Source: Streptomyces sp. DT2A-34 (GTDB lineage: Bacteria > Actinomycetota > Actinomycetes > Streptomycetales > Streptomycetaceae). From it: DNA of 64,000 bases. The translations under genes and the position numbers were made by a program. How positions within the stretch are numbered: position 1 is the stretch's first letter; each line of letters opens with the position of its first letter. The notes beneath the pieces were generated by a model. That model was not told where the DNA came from, searched no databases, and saw only the letters and a list, made by a program, of their open reading frames with translations. The DNA lies in contig NZ_JASTWJ010000001.1 of the NCBI RefSeq assembly GCF_030499515.1, positions 6,242,001 to 6,306,000 of the forward strand, in the 5' to 3' direction. Below are positions 47,963-56,940 of this stretch, piece by piece.

Positions 47963-49363
47963 ATGAGCCGTACCGAAGCCGCACCCGACCAGGCCCGGGG
48001 TGACCTCACCGAGCGGCTGCTCGCGGGTCTGCCTGCCGAGGCCGTCCTGACCGACCCCGACGTCACGGCCTCCTACGCCAACGACATGGCCAGCTTCTGC
48101 CCGGCCGGCGCCCCCGCCGTGGTCGTGCTGCCGCGCACCGTCGAAGAGGTCCAGCACGTCATGCGCACCGCCACCGAGCTGCGCGTCCCGGTCGTCCCAC
48201 AGGGCGCCCGCACGGGCCTGTCGGGCGGGGCCAACGCCTCCGACGGCTGCATCGTGCTGTCCCTGACCAGGATGGACCGCATCCTGGAGATCAACCCGGT
48301 CGACCGGATCGCGGTCGTCGAGCCCGGCGTCATCAACGCCGCCCTCTCCCGCGCGGTCGGCGAACACGGCCTGTACTACCCGCCGGACCCCTCCAGCTGG
48401 GAGATGTGCACGATCGGCGGCAACATCGGCACCGCCTCTGGCGGCCTGTGCTGCGTGAAGTACGGAGTGACGGCGGAGTACGTCCTCGGGCTGGACGTCG
48501 TCCTCGCCGACGGACGCCTGATGTCCACGGGCCGCCGTACGGCCAAGGGCGTCGCGGGATACGACCTGACCCGCCTCTTCGTCGGCTCCGAGGGCTCGCT
48601 CGGCATCGTCGTACGGGCCGTCCTGGCGCTCAAGCCGCAGCCGCCGCAGCAACTGGTCCTCGCCGCCGAGTTCGCGTCCGCGGCCGCCGCCTGCGACGCG
48701 GTGTGCCGGATCATGGCCGGCGGGCATGTCCCGTCACTGCTCGAACTGATGGACCGTACGACGGTCAAGGCCGTCAACGACCTGGCGCACATGGGACTGC
48801 CGGAGACGACGGAGGCCCTCCTCCTGGCCGCCTTCGACACCCCGGACCCCGCTCCCGACCTCGCCGCCGTCGGCGCGCTGTGCGAGGCGGCCGGCGCCAC
48901 CCAGGTGGTCCCGGCGGACGACGCGGCCGAGTCCGAACTCCTCCTCCAGGCACGGCGGTTGTCCCTCACCGCGCTCGAAGCGGTGCGGGGCGTGACGATG
49001 ATCGACGACGTGTGCGTGCCCCGGTCCAGGCTCGGCGACCTCATCGAAGGTGTCGAGCGGATCGCCGAGAAGCACCAGCTCACCATCGGCGTCGTCGCGC
49101 ACGCCGGCGACGGCAACACCCACCCCACCGTGTGCTTCGACGCGGCCGACCCCGACGAGTCCCGGCGCGCCCGCGAGTCCTTCGACGAGATCATGGCCCT
49201 CGGCCTGGAACTCGGCGGCACGATCACCGGCGAGCACGGCGTGGGCGTCCTGAAGAAGGAGTGGCTGGCGCGCGAGATCGGCCCGGTGGGGGTGGAGATG
49301 CAGCGCGGGATCAAACAGGTCTTCGACCCGCTGGGCATCCTGAACCCGGGCAAGTTGTTCTGA
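47963..49363 (+). CDS. FAD-linked oxidase, GlcD / D-lactate dehydrogenase type
   Basis: A 466-residue FAD enzyme of the VAO/PCMH family. FAD-binding blocks: VVVLPRTVEEVQHVM, VPVVPQGARTGLSGGA (about residues 75-90), IGGNIGTASGGLCCVKYGVT and TRLFVGSEGSLGI. The C-terminal cap has the catalytic-site histidines in VVAHAGDGNTHP and the closing GEHGVGVLKKEWL and FDPLGILNPGKLF. It would oxidise a 2-hydroxy acid such as glycolate or D-lactate. The GlcE/GlcF partners of glycolate oxidase are absent, so a D-lactate/D-2-hydroxyglutarate type dehydrogenase is more likely. ATG 47963 is the start; it stands alone. Confidence 0.88.
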   Translation: MSRTEAAPDQARGDLTERLLAGLPAEAVLTDPDVTASYANDMASFCPAGAPAVVVLPRTVEEVQHVMRTATELRVPVVPQGARTGLSGGANASDGCIVLSLTRMDRILEINPVDRIAVVEPGVINAALSRAVGEHGLYYPPDPSSWEMCTIGGNIGTASGGLCCVKYGVTAEYVLGLDVVLADGRLMSTGRRTAKGVAGYDLTRLFVGSEGSLGIVVRAVLALKPQPPQQLVLAAEFASAAAACDAVCRIMAGGHVPSLLELMDRTTVKAVNDLAHMGLPETTEALLLAAFDTPDPAPDLAAVGALCEAAGATQVVPADDAAESELLLQARRLSLTALEAVRGVTMIDDVCVPRSRLGDLIEGVERIAEKHQLTIGVVAHAGDGNTHPTVCFDAADPDESRRARESFDEIMALGLELGGTITGEHGVGVLKKEWLAREIGPVGVEMQRGIKQVFDPLGILNPGKLF

Positions 49364-49443
49364 CTCCCCTTTGCGGCTGAACCGCCGCCGCTCTCGCGGA
49401 CGTGGCTGATCGCCGTCGTGGTTCCTCAATTGATGGTTGCGGC

Positions 49444-49923
49444 TCACTCACTTTCATCCTTTGACCCGTTGCTCGGCCACGGGTCTCGCTGCCACAGGTC
49501 GTCGGCGGGGGTGGGGGCGAGCAGCTCGGCGAGCGCGTCGTCGATCCCCAACTGCTCGCCCTCGGTCCCCGGCGGCACCACCCTGAGCGTCCGCTCCAGC
49601 CAGGCCGACACCTGCGCCGCCGGCGCCTCCAGCAGGGCGTCCCCGTCGGGCGAGCTCAGCCCCATGAGCACGACGCTGCGGCCGTCGACCTTCGTCGGCC
49701 ACACCCGCACATCCCCGTGCCCGCACGGCCGGAACACCCCCTCGACCAGCAGATCGCGGGAGAACGTCCAGTACACGGGGTGCTCGGAGTTGATGTGGAA
49801 GGTGACGTGGACGGCGTACGGATCGTCGCTGTGGTAGCTCAGCCTGGCCGGGACGGGGATGCTGCGCTCGGGCGACAGGATGAGCTTGAGCTCCAGCTCG
49901 CGCTCTACGACGGCGTGGTGCAT
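49444..49923 (-). CDS. ssgG: SsgA-like sporulation/cell-division protein, SsgG type
   Basis: A 159-residue SsgA-like protein (SALP), a family restricted to morphologically complex actinobacteria. Conserved segments are RLSYHSDDPYAVHVTFH, VYWTFSRDLLVEG, GDVRVWP and LEAPAAQVSAWLERTLRVVPPG. SALPs guide septum placement and wall remodelling during sporulation. The C-terminal extension (PTPADDLWQRDPW) and the position between hpd and the M6 protease match SsgG, which in S. coelicolor affects the choice of septum sites. ATG 49923 has GAGAGGA upstream. The 297-base gap to the divergent RDD gene holds its promoter; no bldA TTA codon was seen. Confidence 0.82.
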   Translation of the reverse strand: MHHAVVERELELKLILSPERSIPVPARLSYHSDDPYAVHVTFHINSEHPVYWTFSRDLLVEGVFRPCGHGDVRVWPTKVDGRSVVLMGLSSPDGDALLEAPAAQVSAWLERTLRVVPPGTEGEQLGIDDALAELLAPTPADDLWQRDPWPSNGSKDESE

Positions 49924-50220
49924 GGCGTGGGTGTCCTCTCTCGTGACGCGTGCGGGTCCTGTGGGCGGGCCCGTACGAGTGGAGAGCGAGGAGAGGGGTG
50001 GATCATTACGCGGGTTCGCGGAACTTTTTTCCGGCCCTGTCCCGGGGCGGTTCCGTACGTGTGCTGCATGAGACCCGGGGGCAACCCCCGGACCTCCGGC
50101 CGAGGTACACACAAGGCTTCTCAAAAGTGTGGGTCCGACGGGACTGGCGGTGCTTGTTGCGCCGGTCTGATAGATGTGGAGGCCCCCAATAGACCCTCGA
50201 GCAGATACCGGACGACGGAC

Positions 50221-51798
50221 ATGAGCGCCCCAACCCCGGCCCCCGGTGACGACAGGCCCCGCGAAGGGTATTATCCGGACCCGTCCATTCCTGGATATGT
50301 CCGGTACTGGAACGGTGCCTCCTGGGTACCGGGCACCAGCCGTCCGGCCCCGACGGACGGCGAGTCGCTCAGCCCGCCACCGGGCGCGAACCCGGCCCAG
50401 CCCGCCTCGGCCGCGCCCGCCCCGGGCGCCTCGGTCGAGGAGACGGGCCCCCACTTCTTCGACGAGGACCCGGCCCAGCAGCCCCCGCAGGCCGACGCCC
50501 AGCACGGCGGCCGCCCCGAGCCGGCGTCCGCCTGGGGTGCCGACTCCGCCCACCAGTCCGGCTTCGGCGGCGAGCAGGACCGCCGCGTCTCCTGGGGCGC
50601 CCCGCAGGGCGCCGACCCGAGGGACCCGGGCGCGGCGGACGGTGCCGCCTCCGTCCCGCCCGGCGAGCCGGACGCGGGCGCCGTGGGCGCCGGGGGCGTC
50701 GCCTCCGGTGACACGTTCATGATCCGCCGACCGGTGGCGGAGTCCGGGGGAGCGCCGTCCTCCGGCGCCTCGGGGCAGGCCGCCCCGCATATCCCGAACC
50801 CGGCCCGTTCCGCGCCCGTCGACGGCACCATGGCCATCCGCGCGCTGTCCCCGCGCACGGGGCAGCAGGGCGGGGCGGCCGGGGCGCAGGCCGGGAGCAC
50901 GGGCGCGTCCGCCGGCCCGGGCGCCGCACATCCGGATGCCCACCACCCCTCGGCGCCCGGCGCCCCGCAGGGGCCCGGCTTCGGCGCCGGGAAGGCCGCC
51001 GCCGAGCGCGCCGCGGGGGCCCAGGGACAGGCCCAGGCGGGCGCTCAGGCCGCGGCTGCCGCCCAGGCGCCCGGTGCCGCCCCCACGGCCCTTTCCGGCC
51101 CGCAGCAGGCCGCCCCGACGGTCCCTCAGCAGTCCGGCCCCCAGTCCGCGGCCGGGGCGTCCGCCCCGCCCATGAGCTCCGGTGTCGGCGGCGGCCAGTC
51201 CTCCTGGGCGCAGCAGGTGCACCGGCTCGCGGGCCCGGCCGACGACGACCAGCCGGTCGCCCCCTGGAAGCCCCCGGTCGAGGACATCTTCCAGGCGGCC
51301 GCCAGGCGCCAGGCCGCCGCCCGCCCCGCCGGCCTCGGCAAGCGGCTGGCCGCCCGGCTGCTGGACACCGTCGTGCTGGCCGCCGTCACCGCGGTGGCCG
51401 CCGTGCCGCTCGGCACCCAGGCGCTCGACCACGTCAACGACAAGATCGACGAGGCCAAGCTGTCCGGCGAGACGGTCACCGTCTGGCTGCTGGACGGCAC
51501 GACCTCCATGTATCTCGGCATCGTCCTGGCCGTCCTGCTCCTGTTCGGCGTCGTCTACGAGGTCGTGCCCACCATGAAGTGGGGCCGCACGCTGGGCAAG
51601 AAGGTGCTCGGTCTGGAGGTGCGGGACATCGAGGCCCACGAGCCCCCGACCTTCGGTCCCGCGCTGCGCCGCTGGCTCGTCTACAGCATCCCCGGCCTGC
51701 TCGGCATCGGGGTCGTCGGCGTGCTGTGGTGCTTGTTCGACCGGCCGTGGCACCAGTGCTGGCACGACAAGGCGGCGCGTACGTTCGTCGCAGGCTGA
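50221..51798 (+). CDS. RDD-family membrane protein with DUF2510 module and long disordered linker
   Basis: A 525-residue protein. Residues ~15-38 are a DUF2510 module (REGYYPDPSIPGYVRYWNGASWV). Then about 320 residues of Pro/Ala/Gly/Gln low complexity follow, interrupted by GDTFMIRRPV and GTMAIRALS. The C-terminal ~160 residues are an RDD domain with three membrane segments (LGKRLAARLLDTVVLAAVTAV, then WGRTLGKKVLGLEVRD, then WLVYSIPGLLGIGVVGVLW). RDD proteins are thought to act in ion exchange or envelope stress; function here unknown. ATG 50221 lacks a strong ribosome binding site. A second RDD gene follows 90 bases on, so this is a duplicated pair. Confidence 0.8.
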   Translation: MSAPTPAPGDDRPREGYYPDPSIPGYVRYWNGASWVPGTSRPAPTDGESLSPPPGANPAQPASAAPAPGASVEETGPHFFDEDPAQQPPQADAQHGGRPEPASAWGADSAHQSGFGGEQDRRVSWGAPQGADPRDPGAADGAASVPPGEPDAGAVGAGGVASGDTFMIRRPVAESGGAPSSGASGQAAPHIPNPARSAPVDGTMAIRALSPRTGQQGGAAGAQAGSTGASAGPGAAHPDAHHPSAPGAPQGPGFGAGKAAAERAAGAQGQAQAGAQAAAAAQAPGAAPTALSGPQQAAPTVPQQSGPQSAAGASAPPMSSGVGGGQSSWAQQVHRLAGPADDDQPVAPWKPPVEDIFQAAARRQAAARPAGLGKRLAARLLDTVVLAAVTAVAAVPLGTQALDHVNDKIDEAKLSGETVTVWLLDGTTSMYLGIVLAVLLLFGVVYEVVPTMKWGRTLGKKVLGLEVRDIEAHEPPTFGPALRRWLVYSIPGLLGIGVVGVLWCLFDRPWHQCWHDKAARTFVAG

Positions 51799-51888
51799 CC
51801 GCGTACGGCGAACGGCCCGGACGATTTACGTACCCCGGACGGCCCCGCGCCGGATGCGAAGTCGCGGGGTTCGCGGTCGACTCGGGCC

Positions 51889-52560
51889 ATGAGCAGTGAA
51901 CCGCCTCCCGGCTCCGGTCAGCAGCCCCCGGAAGACGACCCGTTCAGGAAGCAGCCGCCGCCGCCCGGGGGCTCGGGTTCGCCGTACGGCCAACAGCCCC
52001 CGTACGGCGGCCAGCCGCCGCCCCCCTCCGGCGGCGGTCCCTACGGCGGCGGTCCCTACGGCGGGGACCCGTACGGCGGCGGCGGTCACCCCACCGACCC
52101 GCTCGCCGGGATGCCGCCGCTCGCCGACAGCGGCAAGCGCACGCTGGCCCGCATCATCGACATGATCCTGGTGGGCGTCGTGGTCTGGCTGCTCACGTGG
52201 GGATTCGGCGTCACCGAGTACGACGTGGACGCCGACGACGTGGAGTACGGCAAGTCCTTCGTGCAGTCGCTGGTCGCTGCCCTGCTCTTCATCGGCTACG
52301 ACACCTTCATGACCGTCAGGACGGGGCAGACCCTCGGCAAGAAGCTGCTCAACATGCGGGTGGCCAACCTCGACAACGGCGCCACACCGCTGGTGCAGAC
52401 CGCGCTGATCCGGGCGGCGGTGCTGTGGATCCCGTTCGCGTTCTGCTGCGCCTGCCTCTGGACCGCGCTCTGCGGCGGCTGGAGCTTCTTCGACCGGCCC
52501 TACAAGCAGGGCCTGCACGACAAGGCGGCGAAGACGGTGGTGGTCAGCACCGACACCTGA
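51889..52560 (+). CDS. RDD-family membrane protein with Pro/Gly-rich N-terminus
   Basis: A 223-residue protein. The first ~75 residues are PPG/GGPYGG-type repeats. The RDD domain follows: GKRTLARIIDMILVGVVVWLLTW (first helix with the R-x3-D), then FIGYDTFMTVRTGQTLGKKLLNMRV, and a cysteine-rich last helix (FAFCCACLWTALCGG). It is a shorter sister of the preceding gene, probably co-transcribed. ATG 51889; no clear ribosome binding site. No function can be assigned beyond the family. Confidence 0.82.
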   Translation: MSSEPPPGSGQQPPEDDPFRKQPPPPGGSGSPYGQQPPYGGQPPPPSGGGPYGGGPYGGDPYGGGGHPTDPLAGMPPLADSGKRTLARIIDMILVGVVVWLLTWGFGVTEYDVDADDVEYGKSFVQSLVAALLFIGYDTFMTVRTGQTLGKKLLNMRVANLDNGATPLVQTALIRAAVLWIPFAFCCACLWTALCGGWSFFDRPYKQGLHDKAAKTVVVSTDT

Positions 52561-52587
52561 GGCGGGTCAGGGAACACCTGAGGTGCG

Positions 52588-52842
52588 TCAGGGGCGCGTC
52601 AGCACCGGTTCTTCGGTCTGTTCCCGTTTCGCGGCGGGCTTGCGCACCGCCACCACGCGGGGCTTCTTCGGCATGGGCACCGTCATGGCGACCAGCAGCC
52701 CGAGCAGGAGCGCCGAGACGGCGATGACCGCGATCCCCACACCCGAACTCGTCTGGGACAGCAGCAGCATGGCGAGCGTCGAGAAGATCACGGTGCACGA
52801 GCCGTAGGAGAGCTGTGCGGCAGTCGGACGAGGCATGATCAT
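52588..52842 (-). CDS. Small two-helix membrane protein, 84 aa
   Basis: ATG 52842 (GAGG six bases upstream; second methionine at 52836) starts MIMPRPTAAQLSYGSCTVIFSTLAMLLLSQ. Two hydrophobic segments (about residues 13-30 and 35-55) are followed by a basic cytosolic tail (KKPRVVAVRKPAAKREQ). I do not recognise the family, although such proteins recur beside RDD genes in Streptomyces. It converges with the second RDD gene. Confidence 0.62.
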   Translation of the reverse strand: MIMPRPTAAQLSYGSCTVIFSTLAMLLLSQTSSGVGIAVIAVSALLLGLLVAMTVPMPKKPRVVAVRKPAAKREQTEEPVLTRP

Positions 52843-53052
52843 CGTGTCCTCGGAATCAGGGGTGCACGGGGGGTCTCGGCCTGGCTTTCCGCCGACGTCC
52901 GGGCGTTCCGCCATCCGACTCTAACCGCGTGCATGCCCGAGGGGAACAAACCGTAAGCGTGACCTAACCAACAGTGCCGGTGCACGGGGGGCGCACGGAG
53001 TCATGTCGTCCATCAAGTGGACGGCGCCACGCGCCCGTTGGCGAAAGATCGT

Positions 53053-53069
53053 TGTCCGTTAAACGAACA
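53053..53069. promoter_or_regulatory. 17-bp palindrome upstream of the M6 protease gene
   Basis: TGT, C, CGTT, A, AACG, A, ACA: arms match at every pair but one. It lies in a 393-base gene-free stretch between the small membrane protein and the protease. Confidence 0.45.
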
Positions 53070-53130
53070 CCGGCTCCGCATAGTGCAATTGAGGTGTGCA
53101 AGTCAAGGTCTGTCTTTTCTGCTTAACCTC

Positions 53131-53154
53131 TAGTCAAATGTCGTCACTTGACTA
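53131..53154. promoter_or_regulatory. 24-bp imperfect palindrome upstream of the M6 protease gene
   Basis: TAGTCAA and TTGACTA form perfect 7-bp arms; 10 of 12 pairs match over the full 24 bases. It sits in the least GC-rich part of the region, about 80 bases before the GTG, where a protease regulator or promoter would be expected. Confidence 0.5.
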
Positions 53155-53235
53155 CACGCGTTGATCAGGTGCGCGCGGAACCCTCCATGACCGGGACCCT
53201 TCCCTCCGTGCGCCCGGACGCGGGGGAGGAAGCAA

Positions 53236-55584
53236 GTGACCAGCAGACCCTGGACGTTCAGAGCGGCGGCAACCGCCGTCGCGCTCGCGGCGGCCGCGGC
53301 GACGGGCTCGACCTACGCGGTGGCGCAGGCCGGCGAAGACACCTCGACGGCATCCGTGGAGCGGCACGACCCGGCGGAGCACACTCACGCCGACCACGAC
53401 CTGGAAGGCCCCCTGAGCAAGACCCAGGAGGCTCAGCGCGAAGAAGCCCTGAACCAGGTCATATCCGGCAAGGCCAAGGTGAAGGAGCGCGCCGGCTCGC
53501 AGGTCGTCGAGCTCAAGAGCAAGAAGGGCGACAGCAAGTACGTCGAGCTGGGCCGCGAGCAGACCGACAAGATCTTCACGATCCTGGTCGAGTTCGGCGA
53601 CCAGATCAGCGAGTTCGGCGGCACGCCCGGCCCGGCCCACAACCAGATAGCCGAGCCCGACCGCAAGAAGGACAACTCGACGGCCTGGCAGGCGGACTAC
53701 AACCAGAAGCACTACCAGGACCTCTACTTCGGCACCGGCAAGAAGACCGAGTCGCTGAAGAAGTACTACGAGAAGCAGTCCTCGGGCCGCTACTCGGTCG
53801 ACGGCGAGGTCACCGACTGGGTCAAGGTCCCCTACAACGAGGCCCGCTACGGCAACAACGCCTGCGGCCAGACCAACTGCTCCAGCGTGTGGAACGTCGT
53901 CAGCGACGGTCTCAGCGCGTGGGTCGCCCAGCAGAAGGCAGCTGGGAAGACCGACGCCGAGATCAAGTCGGACGTCGCGCAGTTCGACCAGTGGGACCGC
54001 TACGACTTCGACGGCGACGGCGACTTCAACGAGGCCGACGGCTACATCGACCACTTCCAGATCGTGCACGCCGGTGAGGACGAGTCCTCGGGCGGCGGCG
54101 CGCAGGGCACCGACGCGATCTGGGCCCACCGCTGGTACGCCTTCGGCACCGACGCGGGTGCCACCGGCCCCGCCGACAACAAGCTGGGCGGCGCGCAGAT
54201 CGGCTCCACCGGCATCTGGGTCGGCGACTACACCGTCCAGCCGGAGAACGGCGGCCTGGGCGTCTTCGCCCATGAGTACGGCCACGACCTCGGTCTGCCG
54301 GACCACTACGACACCTCCGGCGGCGAGAACTCCACCGGCTTCTGGACCCTGATGTCCTCCGGTTCCTGGCTGGGCACGGGCAAGGGCGAGATCGGTGACC
54401 TGCCCGGCGACATGACCGCCTGGGACAAGCTCCAGCTGGGCTGGCTGAACTACGACAAGGCGAAGGCCGCGACGGAGTCCGAGCACAAGCTGGGCGTCGC
54501 CGAGTACAACACCCGGCACAAGCAGGCCCTCGTGGTCGAGCTGCCCAAGAAGAAGGTCACCACCGAGATCGTCGCCCCGGCGCAGGGCGCGAACCAGTGG
54601 TGGAGCGGCAGCGGCGACAACCTCGCCAACACGCTGACCCGTTCCGTGGACCTCACGGGCAAGTCGGCGGCCTCGCTGACCCTCGACGGCTGGTACGACA
54701 TCGAGGCCGAGTACGACTACCTCTACACCGAGGTCTCCACCGACGGCGGCGCCAACTGGACCGCGGTCGACGGCACGGTCGACGGTGCGGCCATCCCGCG
54801 CGACGCGAGCAACAAGCCCGCGCTCACCGGCACCGTGGACGCCTACAAGAAGCTGGTCTTCCCGCTCGACGCCTACGCGGGCAAGAAGATCGACCTGCGC
54901 TTCCGCTACCAGACCGACGGCGGCGTGGCCCAGAAGGGCTTCGCGGCCGACGAGATCACCGTGACGGCCGACGGTACGGCCCTGTTCTCCGACAACGCGG
55001 AGACCGCGGACGCGGCTTGGGCGACGAAGGGCTTCTCCCGTATCGGCGCGTCCATCACGGACGACTACGCGCAGTACTACATCGCCGAGAACCGTCAGTA
55101 CGTGTCGTACGACAAGACCCTGAAGACCGGCCCGTACAACTACGGCTTCTCGCAGACCCGTCCGGACTGGGTGGAGCACTACGCGTACCAGAACGGCCTG
55201 TTGATCTGGAAGTGGGACACCTCCCAGGCGGACAACAACACCAGCCAGCACCCCGGTGTCGGCCTGGTCCTGCCGGTCGACTCCCACCCGACGCCGCTGA
55301 AGTGGTCCGACGGCACGCTGATGCGCAACCGCATCCAGTCCTACGACTCGCCGTTCAGCCGGTTCCGCACGGACGGCATGACGCTGCACAACGCGGACGT
55401 CGCGACCCGGATCCCGTCGCGTGCGGGGGTGCCGGTCTTCAACGACCGCACCCACACGTACTACGACGCGGCGACCCCGACCGCGGGCGTCAAGATCACT
55501 GACACCAACACCAAGATCAAGATCATCAAGGAGGCCAAGGACGGCTCGACGGTCACGGTCGAGGTCGGCGCCGCGGTGAAGTAA
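53236..55584 (+). CDS. Secreted immune inhibitor A-type metalloprotease (peptidase M6)
   Basis: A 782-residue secreted zinc protease. GTG 53236 follows GGGGGAGGAAG and starts a signal peptide (FRAAATAVALAAAAATGSTYAVAQA). A propeptide (about residues 35-110) precedes the M6 catalytic domain, with H346-E347-x2-H350-x2-G-L-P-D356 as the zinc site and a nearby conserved methionine (WTLMSSGSW). An Asp-rich calcium-like loop is visible at FDGDGDFNEADG. The C-terminal half has beta-sandwich modules (LTLDGWYDIEAEYDYLYTEVS; LRFRYQTDGGVAQKGF). Such enzymes degrade extracellular proteins during development and nutrient release. It is monocistronic, with a hairpin after it and palindromes before it. Confidence 0.93.
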   Translation: MTSRPWTFRAAATAVALAAAAATGSTYAVAQAGEDTSTASVERHDPAEHTHADHDLEGPLSKTQEAQREEALNQVISGKAKVKERAGSQVVELKSKKGDSKYVELGREQTDKIFTILVEFGDQISEFGGTPGPAHNQIAEPDRKKDNSTAWQADYNQKHYQDLYFGTGKKTESLKKYYEKQSSGRYSVDGEVTDWVKVPYNEARYGNNACGQTNCSSVWNVVSDGLSAWVAQQKAAGKTDAEIKSDVAQFDQWDRYDFDGDGDFNEADGYIDHFQIVHAGEDESSGGGAQGTDAIWAHRWYAFGTDAGATGPADNKLGGAQIGSTGIWVGDYTVQPENGGLGVFAHEYGHDLGLPDHYDTSGGENSTGFWTLMSSGSWLGTGKGEIGDLPGDMTAWDKLQLGWLNYDKAKAATESEHKLGVAEYNTRHKQALVVELPKKKVTTEIVAPAQGANQWWSGSGDNLANTLTRSVDLTGKSAASLTLDGWYDIEAEYDYLYTEVSTDGGANWTAVDGTVDGAAIPRDASNKPALTGTVDAYKKLVFPLDAYAGKKIDLRFRYQTDGGVAQKGFAADEITVTADGTALFSDNAETADAAWATKGFSRIGASITDDYAQYYIAENRQYVSYDKTLKTGPYNYGFSQTRPDWVEHYAYQNGLLIWKWDTSQADNNTSQHPGVGLVLPVDSHPTPLKWSDGTLMRNRIQSYDSPFSRFRTDGMTLHNADVATRIPSRAGVPVFNDRTHTYYDAATPTAGVKITDTNTKIKIIKEAKDGSTVTVEVGAAVK

Positions 55585-55609
55585 ACGGCATCTTCGCAGG
55601 TCGGAGCGT

Positions 55610-55645
55610 GATCGGCGGCAGCCCCCTGGCGGGTTGCCGCCGATC
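55610..55645 (+). terminator. Hairpin after the M6 protease gene
   Basis: GATCGGCGGCA and TGCCGCCGATC form a perfect 11-bp stem with a 14-base loop, followed by GTGTTT. Confidence 0.8.
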
Positions 55646-55705
55646 GTGTTTAGGTGCACCCTGTGCTTCTCTTATTGACACCGACTCGCACGGGGGTGTG
55701 ACCGC

Positions 55706-56050
55706 ATGGCCGCAGGAGGTTTCTGCAAGCTGCCGACCGGCAGCGTGGTGGTGGCGCTGAACCTGCCCAGACCGACCGCCGACGGCACGGGCTGCGTCCG
55801 TGTCCTCGTCCACGCCCACAACCGCGCCCGAGCCCTGACCAGGCTCCGCAACCTCGGCATGCGGGCCGTCTACCTGCGCGGCAACGCCGCCCCGCCGACC
55901 CCGGACGAGATCACGGCGGTCCTGCATCACCCGGACGGCCTGATATGGCGAACGGCGCCCGACAACGGTGTCGTAGCGGGCCCGGAACCGACCCAGGAAC
56001 TGTGGCACCCGATCAGGGCGCTGCTGAGACGCCCGGCTGCCACGCCTTGA
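55706..56050 (+). CDS. Hypothetical protein, 114 aa, Streptomyces-type
   Basis: ATG 55706 after a GGGGGTG stretch. The protein is soluble with alternating beta/alpha pattern (SVVVALNLPRPT; RVLVHAHNRARALTRLRNLGMRAVYLRGN; PDEITAVLHHPDGLIWRT). I recall many Streptomyces copies of such a protein but no family name or function. It is single, between the protease and a family B repeat that starts before its stop codon. Confidence 0.6.
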   Translation: MAAGGFCKLPTGSVVVALNLPRPTADGTGCVRVLVHAHNRARALTRLRNLGMRAVYLRGNAAPPTPDEITAVLHHPDGLIWRTAPDNGVVAGPEPTQELWHPIRALLRRPAATP

Positions 56051-56170
56051 GGGGGCGCGGGACTGCATCACTATGCGGCACCCGCAACGGCCTAAAGGGG
56101 CGCGGGGCTGTGTCGATGTGCGGCTACCGCCGCGTGGGCGCGACCAGCCCCCACGGCGCCGCAGCCGCCA
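56043..56170. repeat. Dispersed palindromic repeat, family B (copy 3, reversed, about 1.5 units)
   Basis: A full reversed unit (about 56090-56170: GGGGCGCGGGGCTGTGTCGA, then TGCGGCTACCGCCGCG) is preceded by a partial one (56050-56089: GGGGGCGCGGGACTGCATCA, then TATGCGGCACCCGC). The partial copy overlaps the last codons of the hypothetical gene. Confidence 0.85.
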
Positions 56171-56211
56171 GACGGCCGGACGAGGCACCCCGTGGAGCGC
56201 CCGGTAGAGCG

Positions 56212-56802
56212 CTACGCGACAACAGGCTTCCCGGACAGCTCCACGCCCGCCTCACGCATGTCCTCCAGTGCCCGCTCCGTGGTCTCGGAGGCCACCCCCG
56301 CGGTCAGGTCCAGCAGCACCTGCGTACGGAAGCCTTCCCGCACGGCATCCACGGCAGTGGCCCGCACGCAGTGGTCCGTGGCGATCCCCACCACGTCCAC
56401 CTCCGAGACCTCCCTGGCCCGCAGCCAGTCCGCGAGCCGCACCCCGTTCTCGTCGGCCCCCTCGAACCCGCTGTACGCCGCCGCGTACGCCCCCTTGTCG
56501 AACACGGCGTCGACCGCGCCGGAGGCGACGGCCGGGGCGAAGTTCGGGTGGAAGCCGACGCCCTCGGTGCCGGCGACGCAGTGCGCGGGCCAGGAGTGGG
56601 CGAAGTCGGGGTTCGTGGAGAAGTGGCCGCCGGGTGCGATGTGGTGGTCACGGGTGGCCACGACGTGCTGGTAGCCGGATCCGCCCGCCTGCCCGATCAG
56701 CTCGGTGACGGCGGCGGCCACGTCGGCACCGCCGGGCACCGCGAGGCTGCCTCCCTCGCAGAAGTCGTTCTGCACATCTACGACGATCAAGGCGCGACGC
56801 AT
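56212..56802 (-). CDS. pncA: Nicotinamidase / isochorismatase-fold amidase
   Basis: A 196-residue cysteine hydrolase turning nicotinamide into nicotinate in NAD salvage. Catalytic D9 is in LIVVDVQNDFC, the lysine is in VFDKGAYAAAYSGFEG, and the cysteine in GIATDHCVRATAVDAV. The metal-binding D-x-H-x-H region is seen as TRDHHIAPGGHFS. It is on the same strand as pncB, 138 bases downstream of it, so the two successive salvage steps are probably co-regulated. ATG 56802 follows AAGGA. Family length is normal. Confidence 0.92.
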   Translation of the reverse strand: MRRALIVVDVQNDFCEGGSLAVPGGADVAAAVTELIGQAGGSGYQHVVATRDHHIAPGGHFSTNPDFAHSWPAHCVAGTEGVGFHPNFAPAVASGAVDAVFDKGAYAAAYSGFEGADENGVRLADWLRAREVSEVDVVGIATDHCVRATAVDAVREGFRTQVLLDLTAGVASETTERALEDMREAGVELSGKPVVA

Positions 56803-56940
56803 GGGAGGTGTCCTTCGGTTATGGACGCTGGGGTCGGGACGGTGAAAATCGGTGCTGGCCCGGCCGTGAACTTCCGAGCCTAGAGACTTCGGGTGCCGCG
56901 CGGGAGGGGGCATGGAGTGAGCACGCCGGGCGCGCTCACT

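Noticed and set aside
53152..55659. An 835-codon open frame antisense to the M6 protease
   Set aside because: It mirrors the GC-rich codon pattern of the protease gene, has no ribosome binding site and no recognisable domain (Val/Leu/Gly/Arg-rich shadow).
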